This document shows positions 1 to 8,155 of a stretch of DNA of 64,000 bases, in pieces. Position 1 is the stretch's first letter. Each line of letters starts with the position of its first letter. The stretch lies in contig CAYVTM010000006.1 in assembly GCA_964454645.1 (NCBI GenBank), positions 62,001 to 126,000 on the forward strand, written 5' to 3'. Under the pieces are notes generated by a model. It was not told the origin of the DNA. It worked only from the letters and a program-made list of their open reading frames with translations, and did no database searches. The translations under genes and the position numbers were made by a program. The DNA comes from CAYVTM01 sp964454645. Its GTDB lineage: Bacteria > Bacteroidota > Bacteroidia > Sphingobacteriales > Sphingobacteriaceae.

Positions 1-1
1 C

Positions 2-280
2 GTAAAAGAAAAAGTGGCACAGGCAAGCTCTTTTCTTGCCGGTACAGACGAATTTTTTATTCCCCTTGCGAATGCTCTTGATCCGGAAGTTGAAAAGGAG
101 CGGATTCATAAAGAGCTCGATTATCTGAGAGGTTTTTTAAAGTCAGTAGATGTGAAATTATCGAACGAACGCTTTGTGCAAAATGCAAAAGCTGAGATCA
201 TTGAAAACGAAAGGAAGAAAAAAGCTGATGCGGAGCAGAAGATAAAGATACTCGAAGAAAGTCTGAAGCAAATAAGTTAA
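2..280 (+). CDS. valS: Valine--tRNA ligase, C-terminal fragment (5' end outside window)
   Basis: This is the last 92 codons of a frame that is already open at the left edge. It matches the C-terminal arm of valyl-tRNA synthetase: a charged coiled coil that starts near the LDPEVEKERIHKELDYL stretch, continues through the conserved KLSNERFVQNAK block and ends in a Lys/Glu-rich helix. In the family this arm contacts the tRNA core and lies far from the catalytic domain, which is not visible here. Internal GTG codons are not starts. The stop TAA (278-280) sits in a TTAA palindrome that also provides the stop of the convergent gene. An alternative would be another class I synthetase tail, but the SNERFVQNAK block is typical of ValS. 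Confidence 0.85.
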   Translation, partial: VKEKVAQASSFLAGTDEFFIPLANALDPEVEKERIHKELDYLRGFLKSVDVKLSNERFVQNAKAEIIENERKKKADAEQKIKILEESLKQIS

Positions 281-729
281 GCCATCTCCCAGGTTTCGAG
301 ATCGCAATATTCCCAGTTACCCTCTTCGTAATCCATTCGGCAGAGATAATGTGCAATGCCATTGCTGAGTAGGATATAAGGCACCCGGTGTATGAAATTA
401 TAACGAATTGCCTGCTCAAAAACTTTTTCGTCAATGCTGATCTGTGGGGCTTTACACTCTGCCAATAGCACAGGTTGTGTATTGCGATCGTAAACCAAAA
501 TATCGCTTCGTTTTTGTTTGCCGTGTAAACGCAGCCCCGACTCAAGCTTGATAAGTCCTTTTGGAATGTTTTTTTCCTGAATTAAATACTGTACGACATG
601 TTGGCGTACCCATTCCTCCGGACTTAACCGGATTTTCTTTTTACGTATTTCATCGAATACATAAACCGTATCGTCTTCGCGACTGAGTTTAAAACTGTAC
701 GCAGGAAAGTTTAATCGTGGGAAATTCAT
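277..729 (-). CDS. HsdR_N-like PD-(D/E)XK domain protein (orphan type I restriction R-subunit N-terminal domain)
   Basis: A 150-residue protein made of a single domain that resembles the N-terminal nuclease domain of type I restriction R subunits (HSDR_N_2 family). The nuclease-like core is visible as SDILVYDRN followed by LLAECKAP, giving the Asp...Glu-x-Lys pattern of PD-(D/E)XK enzymes. There is no helicase or translocase domain and no hsdM or hsdS nearby, so it is not part of a restriction system here. Small stand-alone proteins of this kind recur in Bacteroidota; their role is not known to me. It is convergent with valS, overlapping by 4 nt and sharing a TTAA palindrome as reciprocal stop codons, and divergent from holA. 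Cutting DNA is an inference from the motif only. Confidence 0.75.
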   Translation of the reverse strand: MNFPRLNFPAYSFKLSREDDTVYVFDEIRKKKIRLSPEEWVRQHVVQYLIQEKNIPKGLIKLESGLRLHGKQKRSDILVYDRNTQPVLLAECKAPQISIDEKVFEQAIRYNFIHRVPYILLSNGIAHYLCRMDYEEGNWEYCDLETWEMA

Positions 730-796
730 AAGCGAAGATGCTTAAATCTGCCGAGTATAGAAAGGGTATCTTGCTGAAATATTTTATGAAATCTAG

Positions 797-804
797 TATA
801 TTTG
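797..804 (+). promoter_or_regulatory. Bacteroidota -7 promoter box TATATTTG for holA
   Basis: Exact match to TAnnTTTG. It ends 4 nt before the holA ATG at 809, so transcription should start at or next to the start codon. A TTG at 771-773 lies 23 bp upstream as a possible -33 element. Confidence 0.6.
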
Positions 805-808
805 AAAC

Positions 809-1831
809 ATGACCGCCGAAGATATTTTAAAAGATATTAAGAACCGACAATTTAAGCCCATCTACTTTTTGCATGGAGAGGAGTCGTATTATATTGATCG
901 TATAACCGATGCAATCGAAAGTAAAGTATTAAATGATGCTGAAAAAGGATTTAATCAGACCATCTTGTACGGTAAAGATACCGATCTGATGACCATCTTA
1001 AATGCTGCCAAACGTTTCCCGATGATGTCGGAATATCAGGTAGTGATTGTGAAAGAAGCCCAGAATATTAAATTCGGGAAAGAAGGGCAGAAAGAGAAAG
1101 ATCCCTTTGCCGCTTATCTGGAGAATCCTTTGAAAAGTACTTTGCTGGTCTTCTGTCATAAATACGGCAGTTTGGATAAGCGATTGAAGATAGCTAAGCT
1201 GATTGATAAAAACGGAGTTTTATTCGAGTCTAAAAAACTATACGATAATCAATTAGCCGATTGGGTAAGCAAATATCTTTCTGCAAAGGCTTATACAATC
1301 GAACCCAAAGCAGCGGCTATGGTTGCCGAGTACCTGGGTGCCGACTTATCGAAAATTGCCAACGAACTGGAAAAACTGATGATCAATCTGAAAGAACGTA
1401 TGGATATCACACTGGATGATATCGAACGGAATATTGGTATCAGTAAAGAGTTCAATACCTTTGAGCTTACTACGGCTCTGGGGAAAAAGCAAGTCTTAAA
1501 AGCCAATCAGATTATCGGTTACTTTGCCGCTAATAAAAAAGATAACCCTTTTGTAGTAATATTGGGAACCCTGAATAATTATTTCACCAAACTTTTTGCG
1601 TATCATTTTTTAGCCGATAAATCGAAAGCATCGGTAGCTGCGGCATTAAAAGTGAATCCTTTTTTTGTGAGTGATTACGAAACAGCAGCAAGGAATTATC
1701 CACCTGAAAAAGTATTCTCGGTAATTTCTCTCTTGCGCAGTTACGATTTAAAAGCCAAAGGAGTTGATAATACGGGAAATACGGAGGAGGGAGAGTTGAT
1801 GAAGGAATTGGTTTTTCAAATTTTACATTAA
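809..1831 (+). CDS. holA: DNA polymerase III subunit delta
   Basis: A 340-residue protein of the DNA polymerase III delta family, the clamp-loader subunit that opens the beta sliding clamp. The N-terminus has the family pattern: a short helix, then PIYFLHGEESYYIDRITDAI (a degenerate nucleotide-binding fold without a true P-loop), followed by a helical lid and the C-terminal collar domain. The segment KRFPMMSEYQVVIVKEAQ is the conserved strand near residue 75. Length is normal. The ATG at 809 is preceded by almost no leader (see the box at 797-804). It is divergent from the HsdR_N-like gene, and an EVE-domain gene follows after 25 bp on the same strand. Confidence 0.93.
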   Translation: MTAEDILKDIKNRQFKPIYFLHGEESYYIDRITDAIESKVLNDAEKGFNQTILYGKDTDLMTILNAAKRFPMMSEYQVVIVKEAQNIKFGKEGQKEKDPFAAYLENPLKSTLLVFCHKYGSLDKRLKIAKLIDKNGVLFESKKLYDNQLADWVSKYLSAKAYTIEPKAAAMVAEYLGADLSKIANELEKLMINLKERMDITLDDIERNIGISKEFNTFELTTALGKKQVLKANQIIGYFAANKKDNPFVVILGTLNNYFTKLFAYHFLADKSKASVAAALKVNPFFVSDYETAARNYPPEKVFSVISLLRSYDLKAKGVDNTGNTEEGELMKELVFQILH

Positions 1832-1856
1832 TAAAACAGATACATAAAAAATTACT

Positions 1857-2261
1857 ATGAATTATTGGTTGGTAAAATCGGAGCCTGTAAAATATTCCTG
1901 GGAGAAATTTGTTCAGGATAAAAAAACATTTTGGGATGGTGTACGCAACTATCAGGCAAGGAATAATTTGAAGGAAATGAAGAAAGGCGATCTGGTGCTT
2001 TTCTATCATAGCAATGAAGGAAAAGAAGTAGTAGGTATTGCAAAAGTTGTCAAAGAATTTTATCAGGACCCGACTACTGATGATCCGAATTGGGTTGTAG
2101 TAGACCTATCACCTGTTAAGGCTTTGAAAAATCCTGTAAGCTTGGATACGATAAAAAAGGATAAGCGACTCCAGGCAATATCATTGGTCCGTCAGGGGCG
2201 TTTATCGGTGATGCCTTTAAAAGCAGAAGAGTTCGACCGGATTGTGGAATTGGGGAGTTAA
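1857..2261 (+). CDS. EVE domain-containing protein
   Basis: A 134-residue single-domain protein of the EVE family (PUA-like fold, related to human thymocyte nuclear protein 1). The hallmark start MNYWLVKSEP, the WDGVRNYQARNNLK block near residues 26-39, GDLVLFYHSN and the late LVRQGRLSVMPL segment are all present. EVE domains bind modified bases in RNA or DNA; which base this one reads cannot be told from sequence. It lies 25 bp after holA on the same strand and may share its transcript. The 236 bp after it (2262-2497) hold no feature that I can support. Confidence 0.88.
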   Translation: MNYWLVKSEPVKYSWEKFVQDKKTFWDGVRNYQARNNLKEMKKGDLVLFYHSNEGKEVVGIAKVVKEFYQDPTTDDPNWVVVDLSPVKALKNPVSLDTIKKDKRLQAISLVRQGRLSVMPLKAEEFDRIVELGS

Positions 2262-2497
2262 TTCCAGTGTATAATTTATTTGAGAAGATTGTCTATAACC
2301 ACTTTTCTGTATTTTATGAAATATTTATATGAACAGTGCATCTAAAAGAATGAAGATATAAGTTATTATTAGAAAGATTAACACTAAACTATTCATAATC
2401 AGATATTTTTTGTAATGAAGATAGGTTGTATCCTGAATGTGATTGTTTAATTTGTATTTTCATCTTTTACGTGTTAATAATTTAACTCTAAATAATT

Positions 2498-3265
2498 ATG
2501 AACAAAGCTTTATTGCTGACTTTATGTGTCGGAGTAATATTCCTGCAAGCATGTAAGAAGGATAATGATTCTCCTGCCCCAGCATCAGATAATAATAATC
2601 AAACAATTGTTTTTGAAGATGGTGAAATTTCTCCGACAGATGGAAATGGTTATTTTGCTGCAGTTTACACCATAAATTATTTTATTGGACCAGCGAACGA
2701 TGTTATTACGGAAAGCGATATGTATGTTGCTTTCGGAGCATTCTATAATGAAGTTCCGGTAACTTCTTATATTAACGGTGGGAATGTAATCCTGAATTCT
2801 ACCGATACGCTTACTATTTTTAATGGAGCTTATATGTTAACTTCTTCTTTGGATATTTTCAACGGAGGGAATACCTGGACAATTACCGGAAATTCGGCTA
2901 CAGGAGTTAGTGCCTTTACACATACCGGCAGAAATACATTTCCTGATTTTGATCTATGGGATGTTAAAAGTAATTATTTAAAGTCGTCAGGAATTACTAT
3001 TACCTTGCCTGCCGGATATCAGCATACCGACACAGCATTATTTTTAGTAGCTTCGTATGCTGATCAAAGCAAGCGAGTCTATAAATTGGTGTCTCCGGGA
3101 ACAAATACAATTACGATGACAGCTGCTGAATTAGCTGATATTCCGGCGGGAGAAATTTCTATTCAATTAACTGCTATAAGTATTGCTACAACTACAATAA
3201 CGAACAATAAGAAGTACTATTTCTTTAATGAGTTCCAACGTACGGCAAATGCAAAGTTAAACTAG
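2498..3265 (+). CDS. Hypothetical lipoprotein
   Basis: A 255-residue protein I do not recognise. It begins with a lipoprotein signal: MNKALLLTLCVGVIFLQAC, lipobox LQAC with Cys19, then KKDNDSPAPASDNNN, the charged and Ser/Asn-rich linker seen in exported Bacteroidota lipoproteins. The mature part is rich in Thr, Asn and aromatic residues in short alternating strands, which suggests a secreted beta-sandwich, and it has no further Cys. The two 236-bp and 73-bp flanks suggest a monocistronic gene. An outer-membrane surface lipoprotein is likely; function unknown. Confidence 0.7.
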   Translation: MNKALLLTLCVGVIFLQACKKDNDSPAPASDNNNQTIVFEDGEISPTDGNGYFAAVYTINYFIGPANDVITESDMYVAFGAFYNEVPVTSYINGGNVILNSTDTLTIFNGAYMLTSSLDIFNGGNTWTITGNSATGVSAFTHTGRNTFPDFDLWDVKSNYLKSSGITITLPAGYQHTDTALFLVASYADQSKRVYKLVSPGTNTITMTAAELADIPAGEISIQLTAISIATTTITNNKKYYFFNEFQRTANAKLN

Positions 3266-3282
3266 TATTTGTAGATCATATA

Positions 3283-3305
3283 TCTGAGATATGCTCAGGG
3301 TTTTT
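3283..3305 (+). terminator. Weak rho-independent terminator after the lipoprotein gene
   Basis: CTGAG (3284-3288), loop ATATG, CTCAG (3294-3298), then GGTTTTT. The stem is only 5 bp plus one possible wobble pair, so this is a modest call. Confidence 0.4.
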
Positions 3306-3338
3306 CTCGGAGTGCTTTTTAGAATATATACTTACTCC

Positions 3339-4031
3339 TTAGTCTTGAATATATCCCTTCCATAAAGCTTCTGCAATCATCAGATCTTCAGGGTAAGTAA
3401 TTTTAATATTGCTGCGATTGCCTTCTACCAGGTGAATCGTATGCCCCATACGTTCCATTACAGAAGCATCATCGGTAAATTCATTTCTGAATACTTGCTG
3501 ATAAGCTTTTTGTAAATGTTCGGCTTTAAATACTTGCGGGGTTTGTACCGAAAAATATTCTTCACGATTCAATGCCTGTGTGTGTTCGCCTAAAGTTTTT
3601 CTGATCGATTCAAACATAGGGGCCGCAACTACGGCATTTCCTTTTTCTTCAGCAGTTTTAAAAGCCGACAATATTGTCTTCTCCGAAACCAAAGGACGAA
3701 CGGCATCGTGCACGGCAACCCAGGCTTGCTTTTCAATTCCCTGCAAGCCGCGCTTTACCGATTCGAAACGAGTATTTCCGCCTTTAACAAGTGTGTGCGA
3801 AAGGCTGAATGTATATTTTTTTTGCAGTTCTTTCCAATGGTTGTGATAATCGACATTCAGTACTAAAATTAATTCGGCATCAATACTTTCTTTAGCGAAT
3901 GCTTCAAGAGTATGCATCAAAATCGGTTTACCGTTTAATAGCAAAAATTGTTTGGGTAATTCCTGTTGCATCCTTGAACCGGTGCCTCCTGCAACAATTA
4001 ATGCATAACGTTTAGAGCTGGTATTCAACAT
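3339..4031 (-). CDS. ispD: 2-C-methyl-D-erythritol 4-phosphate cytidylyltransferase
   Basis: A 230-residue cytidylyltransferase that couples CTP to MEP in the non-mevalonate isoprenoid pathway. The nucleotide-binding signature AGGTGSRM followed by LPKQF lies within the first 30 residues. VAVHDAVRPLVS and SVQTPQVF, with the final NIKITYPEDLMIAE, are the conserved substrate segments. I use the ATG at 4031. The frame can be extended to a TTG at 4037, but that codon lies inside a promoter-like box (4035-4042) and would give an N-terminus unlike the family. queA lies upstream on the same strand, separated by 68 bp that contain a hairpin terminator, so ispD is probably transcribed from its own promoter. 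Confidence 0.92.
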   Translation of the reverse strand: MLNTSSKRYALIVAGGTGSRMQQELPKQFLLLNGKPILMHTLEAFAKESIDAELILVLNVDYHNHWKELQKKYTFSLSHTLVKGGNTRFESVKRGLQGIEKQAWVAVHDAVRPLVSEKTILSAFKTAEEKGNAVVAAPMFESIRKTLGEHTQALNREEYFSVQTPQVFKAEHLQKAYQQVFRNEFTDDASVMERMGHTIHLVEGNRSNIKITYPEDLMIAEALWKGYIQD

Positions 4032-4034
4032 ACA

Positions 4035-4042
4035 CAAAGGAA
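4035..4042 (-). promoter_or_regulatory. Near-consensus -7 box TTCCTTTG for ispD
   Basis: One mismatch to TAnnTTTG, ending 3 nt before the ispD ATG at 4031. A minus-strand TTG (4063-4065) lies exactly 20 bp upstream, the usual -33 spacing. That TTG is partly in the loop of the queA terminator hairpin. Confidence 0.4.
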
Positions 4043-4044
4043 CT

Positions 4045-4076
4045 AAAAAGAAAACGCCTTGACAAGCAAAGCGTTT
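4045..4076 (-). terminator. Rho-independent terminator of queA
   Basis: On the minus strand AAACGC pairs with GCGTTT (4071-4076 with 4052-4057), then one mismatch, then TTG with CAA and a 5-nt loop. TTTTCTTTTT follows. The hairpin ends just before the ispD start, so it separates queA from ispD. Confidence 0.6.
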
Positions 4077-4099
4077 AATATTTTAGGGGATAGATGTTT

Positions 4100-5149
4100 T
4101 TATAAAATCAACATCGCATCGCCGTAACTATAGAAACGATATTTTTCTTTAACAGCGATCTTATAGGCTTCCATCACAAATTCATAACCGCCAAAAGCGG
4201 CAACCATCATCAACAAAGTCGATTCGGGAGTATGGAAATTGGTAACCATACAATTTGCAATATTAAATTCGAACGGAGGGAAAATGAATTTGCTGGTCCA
4301 ATCGTTAGCAGGTTTCAGCTTCCCGCCTGCAGATACCGATGATTCAATTGCACGCATACTGGTTGTTCCTACCGCACAAACTCTTTTCTTTTCTTCATTC
4401 GCCCGGTTGATACGTTCTGCCGATTTTTCGGAAATGATAAATTGTTCCGAATCCATTTTATGTTTAGTTAAGTCTTCAACCTCTACAGGTCGGAAAGTTC
4501 CCAGGCCCACATGCAAAGTGATCTCTGCAAAATCGACCCCTTTTAATTCAAGGCGTTTGTAAAGTTCCCGGCTGAAATGCAAGCCTGCAGTAGGAGCGGC
4601 AACCGCACCTTCTTCTTTCGCGAAAATAGTTTGATAACGCTCTTTATCTTCTGCTGTCGCTTTACGTTTTATATATTTAGGAAGAGGTGTTTCTCCTAAT
4701 ATTTCAATGGCTTTGCGGAACTCTTCATCGGTTCCGTCAAATAAGAAACGGATTGTACGTCCACGCGAAGTGGTGTTATCAACTACTTCGGCAATCAATA
4801 AATCATCCTCACCGAAATACAATTTATTACCAACACGAATTTTTCGTGCCGGGTCAACCAGCACATCCCAAAGACGCATCTCACGGTTCAATTCTCTTAA
4901 CAGGAATACTTCGATTTGTGCTCCGGTCTTTTCTTTATTCCCATACATACGGGCAGGAAATACTTTGGTATTGTTCAGGATCATGACATCCCCCTCATCG
5001 AAATATCCGAGTAAATCTTTAAAAAGTTTATGTTCAATCTTTCCGGTTTTACGATCGAGAACCATCAGGCGGGATTCGTCTCTGTGTTTAGCAGGCGTAT
5101 GTGCGATTAATGATTCGGGGAGATTGAAATTAAATTGTGAAAGTTTCAT
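4100..5149 (-). CDS. queA: S-adenosylmethionine:tRNA ribosyltransferase-isomerase
   Basis: A 349-residue QueA, which moves and isomerises the ribosyl part of SAM onto preQ1 in tRNA to make epoxyqueuosine. The start MKLSQFNFNLPESLIAHTPA with RDESRLMVLDRKTG, then FNNTKVFPAR-type block MILNNTKVFPARMYG, the AAPTAGLHFS motif near residue 185, HVGLGTFRPV and NFHTPESTLLMMVAAF are all family signatures. Length is normal. A strong hairpin follows the gene. No exact -7 box lies close upstream; the nearest (minus-strand TAAATTTG at 5290-5297) is about 140 bp away and may be chance. Confidence 0.95.
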   Translation of the reverse strand: MKLSQFNFNLPESLIAHTPAKHRDESRLMVLDRKTGKIEHKLFKDLLGYFDEGDVMILNNTKVFPARMYGNKEKTGAQIEVFLLRELNREMRLWDVLVDPARKIRVGNKLYFGEDDLLIAEVVDNTTSRGRTIRFLFDGTDEEFRKAIEILGETPLPKYIKRKATAEDKERYQTIFAKEEGAVAAPTAGLHFSRELYKRLELKGVDFAEITLHVGLGTFRPVEVEDLTKHKMDSEQFIISEKSAERINRANEEKKRVCAVGTTSMRAIESSVSAGGKLKPANDWTSKFIFPPFEFNIANCMVTNFHTPESTLLMMVAAFGGYEFVMEAYKIAVKEKYRFYSYGDAMLIL

Positions 5150-5350
5150 ATTCGATTTTAAATTTTGCAGGATGAGATTTATTGCCTATACGTGCCAACA
5201 AAGCATATATTGCGTAAATTAATTAAGGCAGCGAATTTAACAATATTTTTGCCATGTAAGGGGCTTTTTGAAAAAATCATGTTTTTGGACAAATTTATTT
5301 GCAGGACCCCCTGATTTTTGCTGAATCCATATATTTAATACGAATTTTAA

Positions 5351-5358
5351 TAGATTTG
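5351..5358 (+). promoter_or_regulatory. Bacteroidota -7 promoter box TAGATTTG
   Basis: Exact match to TAnnTTTG, ending 5 nt before the ATG at 5364. No TTG at the expected -33 distance is visible. Confidence 0.5.
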
Positions 5359-5363
5359 TTTCT

Positions 5364-6614
5364 ATGATTATCTTTTTTCGTTTGGTTTGGGAGAGTATTG
5401 CTATGGCTATTAATTCTTTACGGGTTAATAAATTGCGTACTTTCTTATCACTGTTGGGGATCTCCATCGGGATATTTACCATTATTATGGTATTTACGGT
5501 GGTCGATTCCTTCGAACGTAATCTAAACGGAAGCGTTGCCAAATTAGGTAATAATGTAATCTATGTGCAAAAATGGCCATGGACCTTTAGCGGGGATTTC
5601 CCCTGGTGGAAATATTTCAATCGCCCGAATCCGAACTATAAAGATTTCGAAGAATTGGAACGTCGTGCTTCCAGTCAAATTGACGCGGTTGCTTTTCAGA
5701 TTGATATCAGTGGAAAGACTCTTAAATATAAATCGAATAGTGTAGAAAATGTGTCGATAATTGCAGGTTCGCACAGTTACGATCAGGTACGAAGCATGGA
5801 GTTTGAGCAGGGGCGCTATTTTTCCTTAAGTGATTCGCGTAGCGGAAGAAACTATGCCTTGATTGGTGTCGATATTGCCGAAGGTTTATTTCCGAATGAA
5901 GAACCGATCGGGAAAGAAATAAAATTGATGGGAAGAAAGCTGCGTGTGATTGGTGTTTTGAAACGAGAAGGTGAAGATATCCTGAATAATACGGTTGATG
6001 GGGCCGTTTTTATTCCCATCAATTTTGCACGTAATTTGGTAGATACGCGTAGCGACAGGTATAATCCCTTAATTATGGTTAAAGCAGCCGGGGGAGTGGA
6101 ACTTACGGATTTGCGGAATGAGCTTCGCGGATTGCTGCGTTCGATACGGAAGGTAAGCCCGAAAGAAGAAGATGATTTCTCCCTGAACCAATCGAGTATG
6201 CTGGCGATACAGATGGAAGCTGTGTTTGGGATTGTAGATATAGCCGGATGGATTATCGGAGGCTTTTCGATTTTAGTGGGCGGATTCGGTATTGCCAATA
6301 TCATGTTTGTATCAGTAAAAGAACGTACAAACATCATTGGTATCCAAAAATCACTTGGTGCAAAAAAACATTTTATTTTATTACAATTCTTAACCGAAGC
6401 GATCGTACTTTGCTTTATTGGCGGAAGTATCGGCTTAATTCTGGTATGGTTCGTTACACTTTTGGCCGGACTGGCAAACTTTTCCATAGCTTTAAGTTTC
6501 GCAAATATTGTGTTAGGAATAACGGTATCGGTAATTATTGGTGTTATTTCGGGATTTACTCCCGCATTGACGGCTGCACGTATGGATCCGGTGGAAGCGA
6601 TACGGAGTAAATAA
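5364..6614 (+). CDS. ABC transporter permease, MacB/FtsX type
   Basis: A 416-residue permease of the MacB family. One membrane helix lies at about residues 27-47 (LSLLGISIGIFTIIMVFTVV), followed by a large extracytoplasmic MacB-PCD domain with the SFERNLNGSVAKLGNN region. Three more helices lie near 290-400, and the end TPALTAARMDPVEAIRSK is the FtsX-type C-terminus. MacB-type exporters use transmembrane mechanics to move substrates already outside the inner membrane, driven by a separate ATPase in the cytoplasm. No ATPase or membrane fusion protein is encoded next to it, so the partners lie elsewhere and the substrate is unknown. The gene stands alone between queA (divergent) and a convergent tRNA. 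Confidence 0.88.
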   Translation: MIIFFRLVWESIAMAINSLRVNKLRTFLSLLGISIGIFTIIMVFTVVDSFERNLNGSVAKLGNNVIYVQKWPWTFSGDFPWWKYFNRPNPNYKDFEELERRASSQIDAVAFQIDISGKTLKYKSNSVENVSIIAGSHSYDQVRSMEFEQGRYFSLSDSRSGRNYALIGVDIAEGLFPNEEPIGKEIKLMGRKLRVIGVLKREGEDILNNTVDGAVFIPINFARNLVDTRSDRYNPLIMVKAAGGVELTDLRNELRGLLRSIRKVSPKEEDDFSLNQSSMLAIQMEAVFGIVDIAGWIIGGFSILVGGFGIANIMFVSVKERTNIIGIQKSLGAKKHFILLQFLTEAIVLCFIGGSIGLILVWFVTLLAGLANFSIALSFANIVLGITVSVIIGVISGFTPALTAARMDPVEAIRSK

Positions 6615-6646
6615 TTGAGAAGGGATCTCTCAAAAACCCTAAAAAC

Positions 6647-6676
6647 AAAAAAACCTCAGAATAATCTGAGGCTTTT
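6647..6676 (-). terminator. Rho-independent terminator, tRNA-Lys side (possibly bidirectional)
   Basis: Perfect 7-bp stem CCTCAGA (6654-6660) with TCTGAGG (6665-6671) and loop ATAA. On the minus strand it is followed by TTTTTTTG, and on the plus strand by CTTTT. It can end the tRNA transcript and perhaps also the permease transcript. Confidence 0.75.
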
Positions 6677-6678
6677 AG

Positions 6679-6751
6679 TGATCCCGCTGGGACTCGAACC
6701 CAGGACCCCAACATTAAAAGTGTTATGCTCTACCAGCTGAGCTACGAGATC
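6679..6751 (-). tRNA. tRNA-Lys (anticodon TTT)
   Basis: A 73-nt cloverleaf on the minus strand. The acceptor stem GATCTCG pairs with CGGGATC (one G-U pair). The D arm is GCTC...GAGC and the anticodon stem TAACA/TGTTG encloses loop CTTTTAA, so the anticodon is TTT, lysine. The T arm is CTGGG TTCGAGT CCCAG, and the discriminator is A. The next bases are CTA, so CCA is not encoded and must be added after transcription. Confidence 0.95.
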
Positions 6752-6856
6752 ATTCCTTCCGTAAAAGGTTCGCAAATATACACCCTTTTGAATAGTTTAC
6801 AAGGACAAATTTTATTTTTTTTATGACCGCAGACTAAGGCTTTTAGTATCAGTTTT

Positions 6857-8059
6857 TTAAATATTACTTTTCTGAGATATTACTTTTTCCTTTGTATCGC
6901 GGGCAATGATCGTTGAGCGTTTGAAACCCTTCGTATCACTGAATAAACAACGATAAGTATAATGTACCTTCGCTAAATAAGCGCCGGTAGCATCATGTAA
7001 TGCACGCATTTTCGGATTGAAATCGCCTACCCAGGAGAGTTCGACTTCTTTATAATGATTCATAGGGATCACAATTTCATGTAATCGCATAATCAGTGCC
7101 GACTCAAGCCCGAGTTTCTGATATACGGGCTTAACTCCCATGATTACTACACGCAAACGGTCGATAGTGCCCCTCCAACGGTGGTAAACGAATTTTAATT
7201 TAGACCATATATTTAATTTACCTCCCATGTGTTTGATGATTTGATTGACATCGGGCAATACGATAACAAAAGCAGCCGGATCTCCATCCACATAGGCAAA
7301 CCAAATGACACGCTCGTCCATAAAGTTTTTCATTTTCTTGAGACTTTCTTTAACCGTTTCATCGGTCATAGGAGTGAAGTTCTCGTGAAACTGCCAGGCA
7401 TCATTGTATATGTTTTGAAAGTCTTTCGAATATTTATCGAGATTATCCAGTTTTAAATGCTCAAAAGTATAACCCTCTTTTTTAGAAACCCAGTCGGCAA
7501 TTTTTGAAAAACGCTCCGGGAATGGTTTGGTAATATCGAGGTGATTGGAAATCTGCTGGAAATACATGCTAAAACCATAGGACTCAAATAATTCCTGATA
7601 ATACGGAGGATTGTAATTCATTCCTACAGCGGGATGAGTAAATCCTTGCACCAGTAATCCCCAGAAATTATCATTCTCTCCGAAATTAATTGGCCCATCC
7701 ATGGCATCCATCCCTCTTTCCTGTAGCCAGTTGCGACAGGTATCCATCAGCAAACGGGCAGCTTCCTTATCGTTGATGCATTCGAAGAAACCCATTCCTC
7801 CTGTTGGTTGATCAAATGTAAACGCTTTTTTAGTATTGATGAACGCAGCGACACGACCTATGGCTTTGCCTGTATCGTTATATAATATCCATCGTGTTGC
7901 TTCGCCGTGTGAATGAAAATTATTGAGAGTGGTATCGAATATTGCTTCTATTTCAACATCCAGAGGGCGCACATAAGTGGGGTCATTCTTATAGATTAAA
8001 TCTACTACGTTTAAGAATGCCTTATGGCTTTGTTTATCGTTTACTTCTGTAATCTTCAT
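6857..8059 (-). CDS. GNAT-fold acetyltransferase-like protein
   Basis: A 400-residue protein of a Bacteroidota family usually labelled GNAT-like or hypothetical. I start it at ATG 8059 (MKITEVND...), because the 17 extra residues of the longer frame are not family-like. The N-terminal half has a degenerate acyltransferase fold (EATRWILYNDTGKAIGRVAAF, near residues 55-75, is the typical first strands). The block MDAMDGPINFGENDNFWGLL is strongly conserved in relatives that I recall. The C-terminal half has a second GNAT-like fold with VIMGVKPVYQKLGLESALI in the acyl-CoA-loop position. Substrate unknown. It is convergent with nothing nearby and reads toward the tRNA gene. Confidence 0.72.
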   Translation of the reverse strand: MKITEVNDKQSHKAFLNVVDLIYKNDPTYVRPLDVEIEAIFDTTLNNFHSHGEATRWILYNDTGKAIGRVAAFINTKKAFTFDQPTGGMGFFECINDKEAARLLMDTCRNWLQERGMDAMDGPINFGENDNFWGLLVQGFTHPAVGMNYNPPYYQELFESYGFSMYFQQISNHLDITKPFPERFSKIADWVSKKEGYTFEHLKLDNLDKYSKDFQNIYNDAWQFHENFTPMTDETVKESLKKMKNFMDERVIWFAYVDGDPAAFVIVLPDVNQIIKHMGGKLNIWSKLKFVYHRWRGTIDRLRVVIMGVKPVYQKLGLESALIMRLHEIVIPMNHYKEVELSWVGDFNPKMRALHDATGAYLAKVHYTYRCLFSDTKGFKRSTIIARDTKEKVISQKSNI

Positions 8060-8144
8060 ATAATCGTTCTGAATAAGTACTATTTGCTTGCAAAATATGT
8101 AATTATTCAAAAATAATTGATAGTATTCGCTTAATTTTAATAAA

Positions 8145-8150
8145 AAGGAG
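8145..8150 (+). promoter_or_regulatory. Shine-Dalgarno sequence AAGGAG
   Basis: AAGGAG with a 5-nt spacer before the ATG at 8156. Such a clear site is rare among the genes of this window, most of which have A/T-rich or no leaders. Confidence 0.6.
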
Positions 8151-8155
8151 AAAAA

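Noticed and set aside
198..545. Long minus-strand open frame overlapping the valS tail and the HsdR_N-like gene
   Set aside because: It is a shadow frame; the HsdR_N-like frame at 277-729 has clear family motifs and a better codon pattern.
2262..2497. 236-bp AT-rich spacer before the lipoprotein gene, with a near-consensus TTAATTTG at 2447-2454
   Set aside because: The box has a T in place of the essential A and no other signal supports it; nothing else was found in the spacer.
5244..5251. Exact TATTTTTG box on the plus strand in the queA-permease divergent region
   Set aside because: It would give a 112-nt leader to the permease gene, which already has a closer box (5351-5358). No small gene or RNA is visible after it; treated as chance.
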